From: Methylorubrum populi
Lineage (GTDB): Bacteria; Pseudomonadota; Alphaproteobacteria; Rhizobiales; Beijerinckiaceae
Length of the DNA stretch: 64,000 nucleotides
Reading direction: 5' to 3'
NCBI GenBank assembly: GCA_020741775.1
Contig: DYYG01000003.1
Span: forward strand, 1 to 64,000
Of the stretch, positions 38,412 through 46,088 are shown piece by piece; positions within the stretch are counted from its first letter, which is position 1; the number at the start of each line of letters is the position of its first letter. The notes under the pieces are model-generated. The model saw only the letters and a list, made by a program, of their open reading frames with translations, did no database searches and had not been told where the DNA came from. Position numbers and translations under genes: made by a program.

Positions 38412-40298
38412 TCACGGCCACCAGTGCCAGAAGGCGAGGCGCACCCAATCGACGACGGGCCGGGCCCAGATCCAGGCGAGCAGGCGCCGGTCCACATCGA
38501 CCTTGGCGATGCCTTCCATGCCCGGCCGCAGCCGGGTGGCGCCGTCGGCGATCCGCCCCTCGACCCGGAACAGGTTGCGGCCGTTCTTGGCCTCGGCCAC
38601 CGGGGTGATCGTCTGCACCGTCAGCGCCTGCGGCTGGTCCGGCAGAGAGGTGGCGAGCATGTGCCCGGTCTGTCCCTCGCGCAGGTCGGCGATGACGCGC
38701 TCGTCGACGCTGAGCACGACGCGGTAGCTGTCGAGCGGAGCGATCTCGAACAGCACCTGCCCGCGGGTCACGGCGCCGCCGATGGATTGAGACAGATCGC
38801 CGGAGATGATCAGCCCGTCGAAGGGGGCGATGAATTTCGAGCGCGCGATCTGCTCGTCGAGCAGGCGGATCTGCGCGTCGGCCTGATCGATCTGGCTCTT
38901 GACCACATTGATGGTGGCGGGCTGACGGGTGGCGAGCGCCTTGTCGTATTCGTAGGTGCGCTGCTGGCGCTCCGTCACCCAGCGCAAGCGTTCGAGGGCG
39001 AGGTCCCGGTCTTCCAGCGCGGCGAGGAGGTCGCCCTTGTGCACGGTGTCGCCGGCCCGGCGCTCGGCGGTCTTCAGGAAGCCGTCATAGGAGGCGACGA
39101 CGGAGCGGCGCACCAATCCCTCGACGCGGGCATCGGCGGTCACGCGGTAATCGGCCCGGATCACCGACAGGGCGAGGATGAGGGCGACGACGGCGACGAG
39201 GCCGAGCTTGAGGCCGGTCTTGTTCGGTCCGAGCAGCAGCCGCGCCCCGCCCATCACCGCATCGGCGGCCTTCAGCACGAGCCAGCGGTCGTTCTGCCGC
39301 TTCTCCTCCAGCACCGGGCCGATGGCGGCGGCGGCGGCGGTGACCTGTTCCACCGTCTCCAGGCTGAAGGGCTCATTCCCGGCCCGTTCCAGGGTGATCG
39401 CGCCGACGAAGCGGTCGTCGACGAGCATCGGCACCGTGAGGACCCGGCCGCCATATTGCAGGCGCGCGAGGTCGGCATGGGCCGTGGTGACGGTGGCCTC
39501 GTCCTCGGGGGCGGGAAACAGGATCAGGCTGCGCTGATCGACCGCTTCATTCATGCAGGCGCCGAGCCGGCGCACGAGGTTCATCTCGCGGCCGAACTGG
39601 GCCGAGTGCGAGATCGCCGCGATCCGGGCATGGCCGCGCCGCATGAAGCCGATCGCCGCCCGCTGGCAGGAGAAGGTGATGGCAAGGTCCGTGACCGCGG
39701 CGGTGCAGGCGGCGGAGAAACGTGTCTGCTCGAGCACGCCGGCGAGCAGGTCGAGGACGGAGCGGGACCGGGCCAGGGTCCGCCGCTCGCCGCGTCCGAT
39801 CAGTTCGGCCTGCTTGGCGACGAGCCAGGCGCTGCCCCACTGCACTTGGCGGATCGCGCTGCGCAGATCGTCCCGGTCGCGGCTGTCCAGGGCGAAGGCG
39901 GTGACGGCGAAGGGCGTGCCGTCCAAGGAGAGGGGCAAGGCGATCCAGGCGCCCATTCCCGGCGGACTCGCTCCGGGGAGAACATCCTGATCGGCCATGG
40001 CCTGCACCACCGGCCGGTTCTCCCGCAGGGCCGCCTCGGCGGTCTCGCGCAGGCCCATCTCGCATTCGCTCTGGGCCGGAAACACCGCCAGCGGCGCGAG
40101 GCCCACGGAGGTGCCCGGTAGCAGAACGCAGGCCCGCGGCGCACCGAGCATCGGCGCCTGGAGCGCGAGCCACGCCTCCGCCGCCGCCTGGAGGGTCTGG
40201 GAGGTCTGAAGCACCTGCCAGAGAGCCGGCTCCAGCAAGGAGAGGCGCGCCGCAGGGCTCGAAGCGGACGCGCCCTCCGCCGCCAAACGCTCGGTCAT
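38412..40298 (-). CDS. GAF-domain / HlyD fusion protein
   Basis: A 628-residue protein. Residues about 30-165 and 185-335 each look like a GAF domain, a cytosolic ligand- or redox-sensing fold. One membrane helix follows (about 363-380). A periplasmic HlyD-type adaptor comes next: VVASYDGFLKTAERRAGDTVHKGDLLAAL, a helical hairpin, and IAPFDGLIISGDLSQSIGGAV. A sensor joined to an efflux adaptor suggests the assembly is gated by a cytosolic signal. It is followed by the M50-HlyD and SecA-like genes in one probable operon. Confidence 0.88.
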   Translation of the reverse strand: MTERLAAEGASASSPAARLSLLEPALWQVLQTSQTLQAAAEAWLALQAPMLGAPRACVLLPGTSVGLAPLAVFPAQSECEMGLRETAEAALRENRPVVQAMADQDVLPGASPPGMGAWIALPLSLDGTPFAVTAFALDSRDRDDLRSAIRQVQWGSAWLVAKQAELIGRGERRTLARSRSVLDLLAGVLEQTRFSAACTAAVTDLAITFSCQRAAIGFMRRGHARIAAISHSAQFGREMNLVRRLGACMNEAVDQRSLILFPAPEDEATVTTAHADLARLQYGGRVLTVPMLVDDRFVGAITLERAGNEPFSLETVEQVTAAAAAIGPVLEEKRQNDRWLVLKAADAVMGGARLLLGPNKTGLKLGLVAVVALILALSVIRADYRVTADARVEGLVRRSVVASYDGFLKTAERRAGDTVHKGDLLAALEDRDLALERLRWVTERQQRTYEYDKALATRQPATINVVKSQIDQADAQIRLLDEQIARSKFIAPFDGLIISGDLSQSIGGAVTRGQVLFEIAPLDSYRVVLSVDERVIADLREGQTGHMLATSLPDQPQALTVQTITPVAEAKNGRNLFRVEGRIADGATRLRPGMEGIAKVDVDRRLLAWIWARPVVDWVRLAFWHWWP

Positions 40299-40343
40299 GA
40301 CCTCCGGCTTCCCCCGTGACGGCGCTCTAGGTTCTCATCCGTG

Positions 40344-40362
40344 ACGGCCCCGTGCGGGCCGT
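40344..40362. terminator. Hairpin between DUF3467 and GAF-HlyD genes
   Basis: A 7-base perfect stem (40344-40350 with 40356-40362) with a 5-base loop lies in the 83-base gap. No T-run on either strand. It may partly reduce read-through from DUF3467 into the export genes, or be incidental. Confidence 0.35.
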
Positions 40363-40381
40363 TCGTCGTTTGGATCGGGGC

Positions 40382-40684
40382 TCAGGCGTCGAGGTCAAGG
40401 CGCCCGTGCCGGTTCTCGTACTCGGCCAGCACGCCGCCGAGGACCGAGTGGAGGCGCTTGGCCGCCAGGGGCGTGAGGATCACGCGGTTGGAGAGATCGA
40501 CCACCACGCTCTCGGTCTGAGCGAGATTCCAGGTCCGGTTCGTGCCGAAGAACAGGTCCACCTGCTCGCGGGTCCCCTGCACGTTCACGACATTGGCGAA
40601 CTGCGTCGCCATGCTGTCCTCGCGCCACTCGATCGCTCGCACCTGATCGCCGGCATCGGCCTTGGCCCCACTGGTCTCGCTCAC
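40382..40684 (-). CDS. DUF3467 family protein
   Basis: A 100-residue cytosolic protein of the DUF3467 family, marked by the region FANVVNVQGTREQVDLFFGT and the C-terminal VILTPLAAKRLHSVLGGVLAEYENRHG. Family function is unknown. The start is a GTG at 40684 (MSETSGAKADAGDQ); the frame stays open upstream without homology. It lies upstream of the GAF-HlyD/M50/SecA set on the same strand and is divergent from the methyltransferase operon, so it may be the first gene of the export operon. Confidence 0.87.
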   Translation of the reverse strand: MSETSGAKADAGDQVRAIEWREDSMATQFANVVNVQGTREQVDLFFGTNRTWNLAQTESVVVDLSNRVILTPLAAKRLHSVLGGVLAEYENRHGRLDLDA

Positions 40685-41046
40685 GACTGTTCCCCTGTTT
40701 GCGCGGTCGGTGGCGCGATATCGGCTCGGGCCTTCGAGATTCGCCGCACCGCCCAGGCCGGCGTGGAGCGAGAGGCCCAAGTCCTCGTCAAGATATGCCA
40801 CGAATAAAGCCGCCTTTGAACGGCGGCTTGCCTTGCTGTGCCAGCGAATCCAAGTCGCCTTGCATTTATGGCACACACGGCGATAGGAGCTATTGCACGG
40901 TTTGTGCGATTCGATCACGAATGGAATGTGGCGGCGACAATGGCCACGATCAAAATTGAGTTGATCCAGCGTCTCAATTTCAGGCTTCCTGTCCAGTCGA
41001 GATCTTTCGACGCGCCTCTTCGCATCGCCGATCCGGCTGCACGCTG
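40685..41046. other. 362-base divergent spacer between export and enzyme operons
   Basis: No convincing gene. It contains a perfect 8-base inverted repeat with a 12-base spacer (40953-40960 with 40973-40980) close to the start of the methyltransferase gene, and an imperfect palindrome (attgcac...gtgcgat) near 40891-40909. It is richer in A+T than the flanking genes and should hold promoters for both operons. Confidence 0.7.
40953..40980. promoter_or_regulatory. Operator-like inverted repeat upstream of the methyltransferase operon
   Basis: AAATTGAG at 40953-40960 is matched exactly by CTCAATTT at 40973-40980, centres 20 bases apart (two helical turns). It lies 66 bases before the ATG at 41047. 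This geometry fits a dimeric or tandem regulator site, with the AraC-type protein at 47035-48048 a natural candidate, but no consensus is known to me. Confidence 0.45.
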
Positions 41047-42123
41047 ATGCTGGACCAGGGGAGCCGTCCCGCGTGGGCGCCGGCCGAGCCGGCGCCGGGC
41101 TTCCCGCGCGTGGACCGCTTCCTCGAGAGCGAGGCCGCCGCACAGGCCCTCGCCTTTGCCCTCGCCTCCGGCCTCATCGACCGCTTGGCTCGCCGCCCGG
41201 ACACCGATGCCGCCGGGCTCGCCGCTGACTTTCGCATCGCCGCTTCGCAATTCGACTGTCTGGCGGGTCTTCTCGTCGGAGCCGGCATCGCGGCGGAACC
41301 TGCGCCGGGGCGGATCGGGCTGAGCGAGGCGTTCCGCGCGGTGCTGCCGTGCCGTGACCTGATCGAGGCGAAGCTCGCCTTCGCCACCGAAGCGGCCGAG
41401 GATCTGCGCCGGCATTTCCCCGCCTTCATCGCGGAGCTGCCCGCCTTCATGGCGGCCTCGCGCACCTTCGAGCTGTTCCGCTACGACCGCTGCTTCGAAA
41501 TCAGCCCCGAAAACCTGGAGGCGACCCGGCGCTGGGTCTCCTACACTACTTGCCTGACCCGTTACGAAGCCGGCCCCTGCCTCGACCGGATCGAGCCCGG
41601 CCGCTCTCGGCGCCTGCTCGATCTCGGCGGCAACAGCGGTGAGTTCGCCGCCCAGGCCTGCCGCCGCGCACCGGCCCTCGAAGCCACGGTGCTCGACCTG
41701 CCCGTGGTTTGCGCCCTCGGCCGCGAGATTCTCGCGGACCGGCCCGAGGGTGCCCGCGTCACCTTTCGGCCGGGCGACATGCGGCGGGATCCGCTGCCGG
41801 AGGGGCACGACCTCGTGACGTTCAAATCGGTCCTGCACGATTGGCCGGCGGAGGAGGCCCGTGCCCTGCTCATCCGCGCCGGGCATGCCCTGGCGCCGGG
41901 AGGCCGCCTCGTGATCTACGAGCGCGCGCCGATGCCGCTGCGGGAGCGCGCGCCCACCTACATCCGGTCCGCCGATCTCGTGTTCCAGCCGTTCTTCCGC
42001 GAGGTCGATCTCTATCGCGCGGTGCTGACGGACCTCGGCTTCGTCGATCTCACCGTGCGGCGCATCGATTTGGAGACACCGTTCCATCTGATCACGGCGC
42101 GCAAGCCCGGCGGTGCGGCGTGA
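41047..42123 (+). CDS. SAM-dependent O-methyltransferase
   Basis: A 358-residue two-domain methyltransferase of the plant-O-methyltransferase / hydroxyneurosporene-type group. The N-terminal winged-helix dimerisation domain (about 20-110) is followed by the Rossmann domain: LLDLGGNSGEFAAQACRR (SAM motif I, about residues 193-210), ATVLDLPVV, FRPGDMRRDPLP, and SVLHDWPAEEARALL with the family catalytic histidine. The substrate is unknown, likely a phenol or similar hydroxyl of a natural product. Start ATG 41047. Its stop overlaps the GTG of the next gene (GTGA), which indicates translational coupling. Confidence 0.9.
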   Translation: MLDQGSRPAWAPAEPAPGFPRVDRFLESEAAAQALAFALASGLIDRLARRPDTDAAGLAADFRIAASQFDCLAGLLVGAGIAAEPAPGRIGLSEAFRAVLPCRDLIEAKLAFATEAAEDLRRHFPAFIAELPAFMAASRTFELFRYDRCFEISPENLEATRRWVSYTTCLTRYEAGPCLDRIEPGRSRRLLDLGGNSGEFAAQACRRAPALEATVLDLPVVCALGREILADRPEGARVTFRPGDMRRDPLPEGHDLVTFKSVLHDWPAEEARALLIRAGHALAPGGRLVIYERAPMPLRERAPTYIRSADLVFQPFFREVDLYRAVLTDLGFVDLTVRRIDLETPFHLITARKPGGAA

Positions 42124-42758
42124 ACGCACCCTTCGTCCTCGCCGTCTCAGGGCCGCCGGGCAGCGGGAAGACGACCCTGTCGCGGGCCCTGTCGGAGCGC
42201 CTCGGCGGCGCGCCGGTGCTGTCCTACGATGCCTATGAGGAAATCACCGCGTGGCCGCCGGAGCGGGTCGCGGACTGGCTGCGCAGCGGGGCTGCCCTCG
42301 ACGCCGTCCCGGTTCCGGGATTGGCGGAGGATCTCGCGCGGCTGCGGCGCGGCGAGCCGGTGCCGGATCGGGAGCGCGGCGGCACCCTGCGCCTGTCGCG
42401 GCGCGGCGGCCGTCCGGTGATCGTCCTCGACACCCTCCTCGGCCGGGCGCATCCCGCAACGGGCGAGCAGATCGACCATCTCGTCTGGCTCGATCTGCCC
42501 TTCGACGTGGCCCTGGCGCGCAAGCTGCGCAGCTTCACCGGAGCGGCGCGGCGAGATCCCGGCGCGGCGCCGGCCCTGCTCGACAGCCTCGACGCCTATC
42601 TCGGCCGGTATGACAACCTTCTGCACCCGGCCTACGCGCTTCAGCGCGCGCGGATCCGGCCGGGGGCCGACCGGATCCTCGGCACCGGGACGCTCGCCGA
42701 GCATCTCGCCGCCATCCTCTCCGACATCCCCGACACCGTCACGCCCCGGACGGCGTGA
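42120..42758 (+). CDS. P-loop kinase-like protein
   Basis: A 212-residue cytosolic protein with Walker A GPPGSGKTTLS (about residues 11-21), an early acidic YDAYEE segment, and a Walker B-like VIVLDTLLGR (about residues 100-109). DHLVWLDLPFDVALARKLR resembles the base/lid region of uridine kinase and related small-molecule kinases. The substrate cannot be fixed. GTG at 42120 overlaps the preceding stop by four bases, and its own TGA overlaps a possible GTG start for the next gene. Part of the five-gene coupled operon. Confidence 0.82.
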   Translation: MNAPFVLAVSGPPGSGKTTLSRALSERLGGAPVLSYDAYEEITAWPPERVADWLRSGAALDAVPVPGLAEDLARLRRGEPVPDRERGGTLRLSRRGGRPVIVLDTLLGRAHPATGEQIDHLVWLDLPFDVALARKLRSFTGAARRDPGAAPALLDSLDAYLGRYDNLLHPAYALQRARIRPGADRILGTGTLAEHLAAILSDIPDTVTPRTA

Positions 42759-42784
42759 CGGGCCTGCCACGCGGAGCCTCCTCG

Positions 42785-45184
42785 ATGTTTGGGTCCGATC
42801 GCTCCACGCCGCCGCGCCTCGTCATCGCCGGGGGCGGTCCCGCCGGTTGGCTCGCCGCCACCTATCTCCGGCGCGTCCTGCGCCGGGCCGGCTGGACCGT
42901 GACCCTGGTCGGACCGGCCCCGGGGTCGGCTCCCACCGGGACGCTCGCCACCCGCCCGTCCCTGACCCGTTTTCTGAGGAGTTTCGGCCTCGACGAGGCA
43001 ATCTTCATGCGCCGCTGCGGCGCGACCTACCGCCTCGCCAGCCGCTTCGACGAATGGTTCGCGGCGGCACGGGGACATTGGCATCCGTTCGGCGCCTGCG
43101 GCCCGCGGATCGCCGGGCGCGACCTGTTCCACTACTGGATGAAGCTGCGCGCGGATGGGGGTGGGGCGGAGGCCGGCGATTACGCGGATTACGCGCCTCA
43201 GACGCCGATGGCGGCAGCGGGGCGCGGCCCCCACCCAGAGGCGGGCACCTCCTCCCTGATCGAATCCGGCGATTACGGCTATCACCTCGACCGCACCGCT
43301 TTCGTTCGCTTCCTGCGCGACCTCGCGCTCTCGGAGGGCGTGCGGGCCGTGCCCGGCCGCGTCCGGGAGATCGAGCGGACCGTCTCCGGCGATGTGGCCG
43401 CCCTGGTTCTCGACGGGGGCACCCGGGTCGAGGGTGATATCTTCCTCGATGGCACCGGGGCGGCGGCACAGCTGATCGGCGGCGCCCTGGGCGAGCCCTG
43501 GATTCCCGGCAGCGGCCCCGGCGATCGCATCGCCCGCCTCTCCGGTCCGCGCCCTCCCGCGTCGCCGCCCTTCACTGCTTATCGCGGCTTGGCCGAAGGC
43601 TGGACCGCCGCGCTGCCGCTCGCCGGCCGCACCGATCACCTCCTCGTCTACGACAGTGGGATCACCCCACCGGATATGGCGGCCTCCATCCTGCGCGCCG
43701 CCGCCAAGTCGGAGGCGGAGGTAACGGATGCCGCCTTGCGCAGGGGCCGGCGCGCGGCGCCGTGGCAGCGCAACGTCATCGCCCTGGGCGGTGCCGCAGG
43801 TGCGGTCGAGCCGCTCGGGGAATTCGGCCTCGATCTGGTCCTGAATGCCCTGGAGGCTTTCGTCGCCTACCTGCCGCGCGGAGAGGGGGGCGACGTGCTG
43901 CGCCGGGCCTATGCCGCAAGGCTGAAAAGCGCCCACGACGATGCGGCGGAGGCAGTGGCCGCGCATTACGTTCTCGGCCGCCGGCCCGAGCCGTTCTGGG
44001 CTGGGGCCCGCGCCGTCCCCATCCCCGATCGGCTCGCCGACCGTCTCGACCTCTACGAGCTGGCCGGCCATGTCGAGATGGGCCATGTCGAGACCGGGGA
44101 TAGCGCGCTGTTCGGCGAGGGCGATCATTATCTCCTGTTCGCGGGCGCCGACTTCCTGCCGCGCCGGCCCTTCGCCCCGGTGGATGTCGCCGATGGCCGC
44201 GAGATCGGCCGGCTGCTCGCCGGCATCCGTTCGCGCTCGGCCGCGGTCGCCGAGACGATGGCGCCCCATTCCCGCCTGCTCGAGGGCCTGCACGGCCCGG
44301 CACCTGACACCGGCCCGGCGGGACGGGTCGCGGCCAAGGCGTCGGGAGCCGGTCCGGCGAGCCTGCGCCGGACGCCCGAGGGAGCGCGGCTCGCCGATCT
44401 CGTCGCCGGCCTCGGCCAGCCCTTCGGCTACGAGCGCTCGGTGAAGGCCTCGGCGGCCGGCCTGCAGACCGATCGCTTCCTGGTGAGCCTCCACCGCACC
44501 AGCCTCGGCCTTCACCCCGCCAAGACCCTCGACAGGCTCGCGGCCGCGCTCGGGCTGCCGGATCGGGAGCGGGCGGAGGCCGCCGGCCTGATCGGGGAGG
44601 CGGATCTCCTTCACCTCGGCTACGAGGACGGCCCGGCCGGGGCGCTCTACAAGCTCTACGTCGAGTGGTCGGCCCGCACCGATGCGGCTTGGCGCGGCGA
44701 GGACGAGAGCGGCGCCGAGCCGATGCTGGTCCACCGCGCCTACAAGTGGAAACCGGGCGGGACAACGCCGCCGGTGGTGACGCTCTATCATTGGCCGCGG
44801 GTGCGCAGGCCCGAGGAGATCGACGGGCGGCTCATCCGCCTCGCGGCGGAATGGGGCGAGGCGGGGGCGACGGTGATCGGCCTGGCCCGCGCCCTGCTGC
44901 GACGGGCGCAGGAGCGGGGGCAGGGCGCCGTCCACTATCTCGAAGCCCGCGAGGAGCCGGGGCCGCGCCTGTCCTACGACCTCAACCTCTATGCCTGCGG
45001 CCTGAGCGTCGCCGACGCGGAGCAGATGGTGGGGCAGGCCTTCGTCGCGCTCGGCATTCCGCCTCAGGCCGCCGCAACGGTGCTGAGGGAGCGTCTCGGG
45101 GAGAGCCTGGGGCACGTGGCCGGCGGCGTCGGACGGGACGGCCAGCCCTTCCTCACCCTCTATTCCGGCATGGCCGGCGCATGA
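42785..45184 (+). CDS. Flavin-dependent halogenase-like protein with extra C-terminal domain
   Basis: A 799-residue flavoprotein. The first ~500 residues match the tryptophan-halogenase fold: LVIAGGGPAGWLAATYL (FAD loop), then FMRRCGATYRLASRFDEWF and DLFHYWMKLR. Two features differ from proven halogenases by my alignment from memory. The GWxWxIP motif reads GWTAALPL, lacking the second Trp, and the catalytic Lys position appears to be Arg (ASRFDEW). An added ~300-residue C-terminal region carries KLYVEWSAR, VHRAYKWKPGG and SYDLNLYACG and is unknown to me. ATG 42785 has GGAG eight bases ahead; GTG 42755 is the alternative. It may be a monooxygenase or oxidase instead of a halogenase. Confidence 0.85.
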   Translation: MFGSDRSTPPRLVIAGGGPAGWLAATYLRRVLRRAGWTVTLVGPAPGSAPTGTLATRPSLTRFLRSFGLDEAIFMRRCGATYRLASRFDEWFAAARGHWHPFGACGPRIAGRDLFHYWMKLRADGGGAEAGDYADYAPQTPMAAAGRGPHPEAGTSSLIESGDYGYHLDRTAFVRFLRDLALSEGVRAVPGRVREIERTVSGDVAALVLDGGTRVEGDIFLDGTGAAAQLIGGALGEPWIPGSGPGDRIARLSGPRPPASPPFTAYRGLAEGWTAALPLAGRTDHLLVYDSGITPPDMAASILRAAAKSEAEVTDAALRRGRRAAPWQRNVIALGGAAGAVEPLGEFGLDLVLNALEAFVAYLPRGEGGDVLRRAYAARLKSAHDDAAEAVAAHYVLGRRPEPFWAGARAVPIPDRLADRLDLYELAGHVEMGHVETGDSALFGEGDHYLLFAGADFLPRRPFAPVDVADGREIGRLLAGIRSRSAAVAETMAPHSRLLEGLHGPAPDTGPAGRVAAKASGAGPASLRRTPEGARLADLVAGLGQPFGYERSVKASAAGLQTDRFLVSLHRTSLGLHPAKTLDRLAAALGLPDRERAEAAGLIGEADLLHLGYEDGPAGALYKLYVEWSARTDAAWRGEDESGAEPMLVHRAYKWKPGGTTPPVVTLYHWPRVRRPEEIDGRLIRLAAEWGEAGATVIGLARALLRRAQERGQGAVHYLEAREEPGPRLSYDLNLYACGLSVADAEQMVGQAFVALGIPPQAAATVLRERLGESLGHVAGGVGRDGQPFLTLYSGMAGA

Positions 45185-46071
45185 GCCTCCAGGACCCTGC
45201 CCGCCTCGACCCCGCGCGCTTGGAATTGGCCGCTCCGGGCGACCGCTACGCCGATTACTGCCTGTGGGATTACGAGCCGGTCGGGCCGACGACGGGCCGC
45301 CTGCGCCAAGCCAGCCTACTCTGGCACTCGCTGACCTGCGCCGGGGCCGACCCCCGGCTCTTCGCCCTCTGCGACGCCCTTCGGGCCGGGCTCGGACCCG
45401 GCCGGAGCGTCTGGGGCGCCAAGCTCCGCGACGGGGTGACTACCTGGGAGTTCTACTTCTACGACTATGCCCGGCTGGAGCGCACGGTCTCGATCGAGCG
45501 GGTGCTCGCGATCCTCGCGCCATTCGCTCCTTGCGGCCTGCGCTACGCGGGGGGGCGGCCCTATTTCATGTTCTCCCTGGACCTCGACAACGCCCTCGTC
45601 CGGGGAGAGCGCGGCCTGGATCGCCTCAACATCTATGTCGGCAATCCCGGCAGCAGCGTTTCGTCGGGCCTCTGCTACGGGCTCACCGCGCAGGGCCTCG
45701 TCTTCGACAACCTCTACAGTTTCTTCGACGCCGCCCGCGAGCGGGAGGCGATCCGGGCCAAGGCCGCCTGCTCGGCCCATCTCGATCTGCCCGGTCTCGA
45801 CCTCGACGCGATCCTCTGGCCGGAACTGATGACCTGCGGCGTCGTGGTGGTGGCCAACAAGCGTCTCTGCGACGGGGTCTATTTCTCGCGGGTCGGCATC
45901 GATGGGCTGATCGCCTTCCTCGACCGGCTCGATTATCCCCTCCCCATCCGCACCTTCGTGCGCGAGGAGCGGCGGCGGCTGTCGCACCTGCTCTTCGATG
46001 TCGGGATCGACTACGCCGTGACCGACGGGCGGCTCACGGTCACGAAGAGCGCGTATTACGGTCTCCTCTGA
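45181..46071 (+). CDS. Unknown protein in halogenase-like operon
   Basis: A 296-residue cytosolic protein whose ATG overlaps the previous stop (ATGA, 45181-45184). Features are WGAKLRDGVTTWEFYFYDY (about residues 80-98), FMFSLDLDN, RLNIYVGNPGSSVSSG and a C-terminal KSAYYGLL. The alternating Tyr/Phe strands and aromatic clusters recall the C-terminal extra domain of the upstream halogenase-like protein, and more distantly barrel-fold prenyltransferases. Both resemblances are weak. No catalytic motif is visible. It is probably the dedicated partner of the upstream flavoprotein. Confidence 0.75.
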   Translation: MSLQDPARLDPARLELAAPGDRYADYCLWDYEPVGPTTGRLRQASLLWHSLTCAGADPRLFALCDALRAGLGPGRSVWGAKLRDGVTTWEFYFYDYARLERTVSIERVLAILAPFAPCGLRYAGGRPYFMFSLDLDNALVRGERGLDRLNIYVGNPGSSVSSGLCYGLTAQGLVFDNLYSFFDAAREREAIRAKAACSAHLDLPGLDLDAILWPELMTCGVVVVANKRLCDGVYFSRVGIDGLIAFLDRLDYPLPIRTFVREERRRLSHLLFDVGIDYAVTDGRLTVTKSAYYGLL

Positions 46072-46088
46072 AGCGGCAGGACGACGAG

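Noticed and set aside
37242..40121. Long plus-strand frame opposite the M50-HlyD and GAF-HlyD genes
   Set aside because: Low-complexity Gly/Arg/Asp/His composition and no homology; the opposite strand has clear catalytic motifs.
40681..40878. Small minus-strand frame upstream of DUF3467
   Set aside because: No homology, overlapping the likely promoter region; composition of translated spacer.
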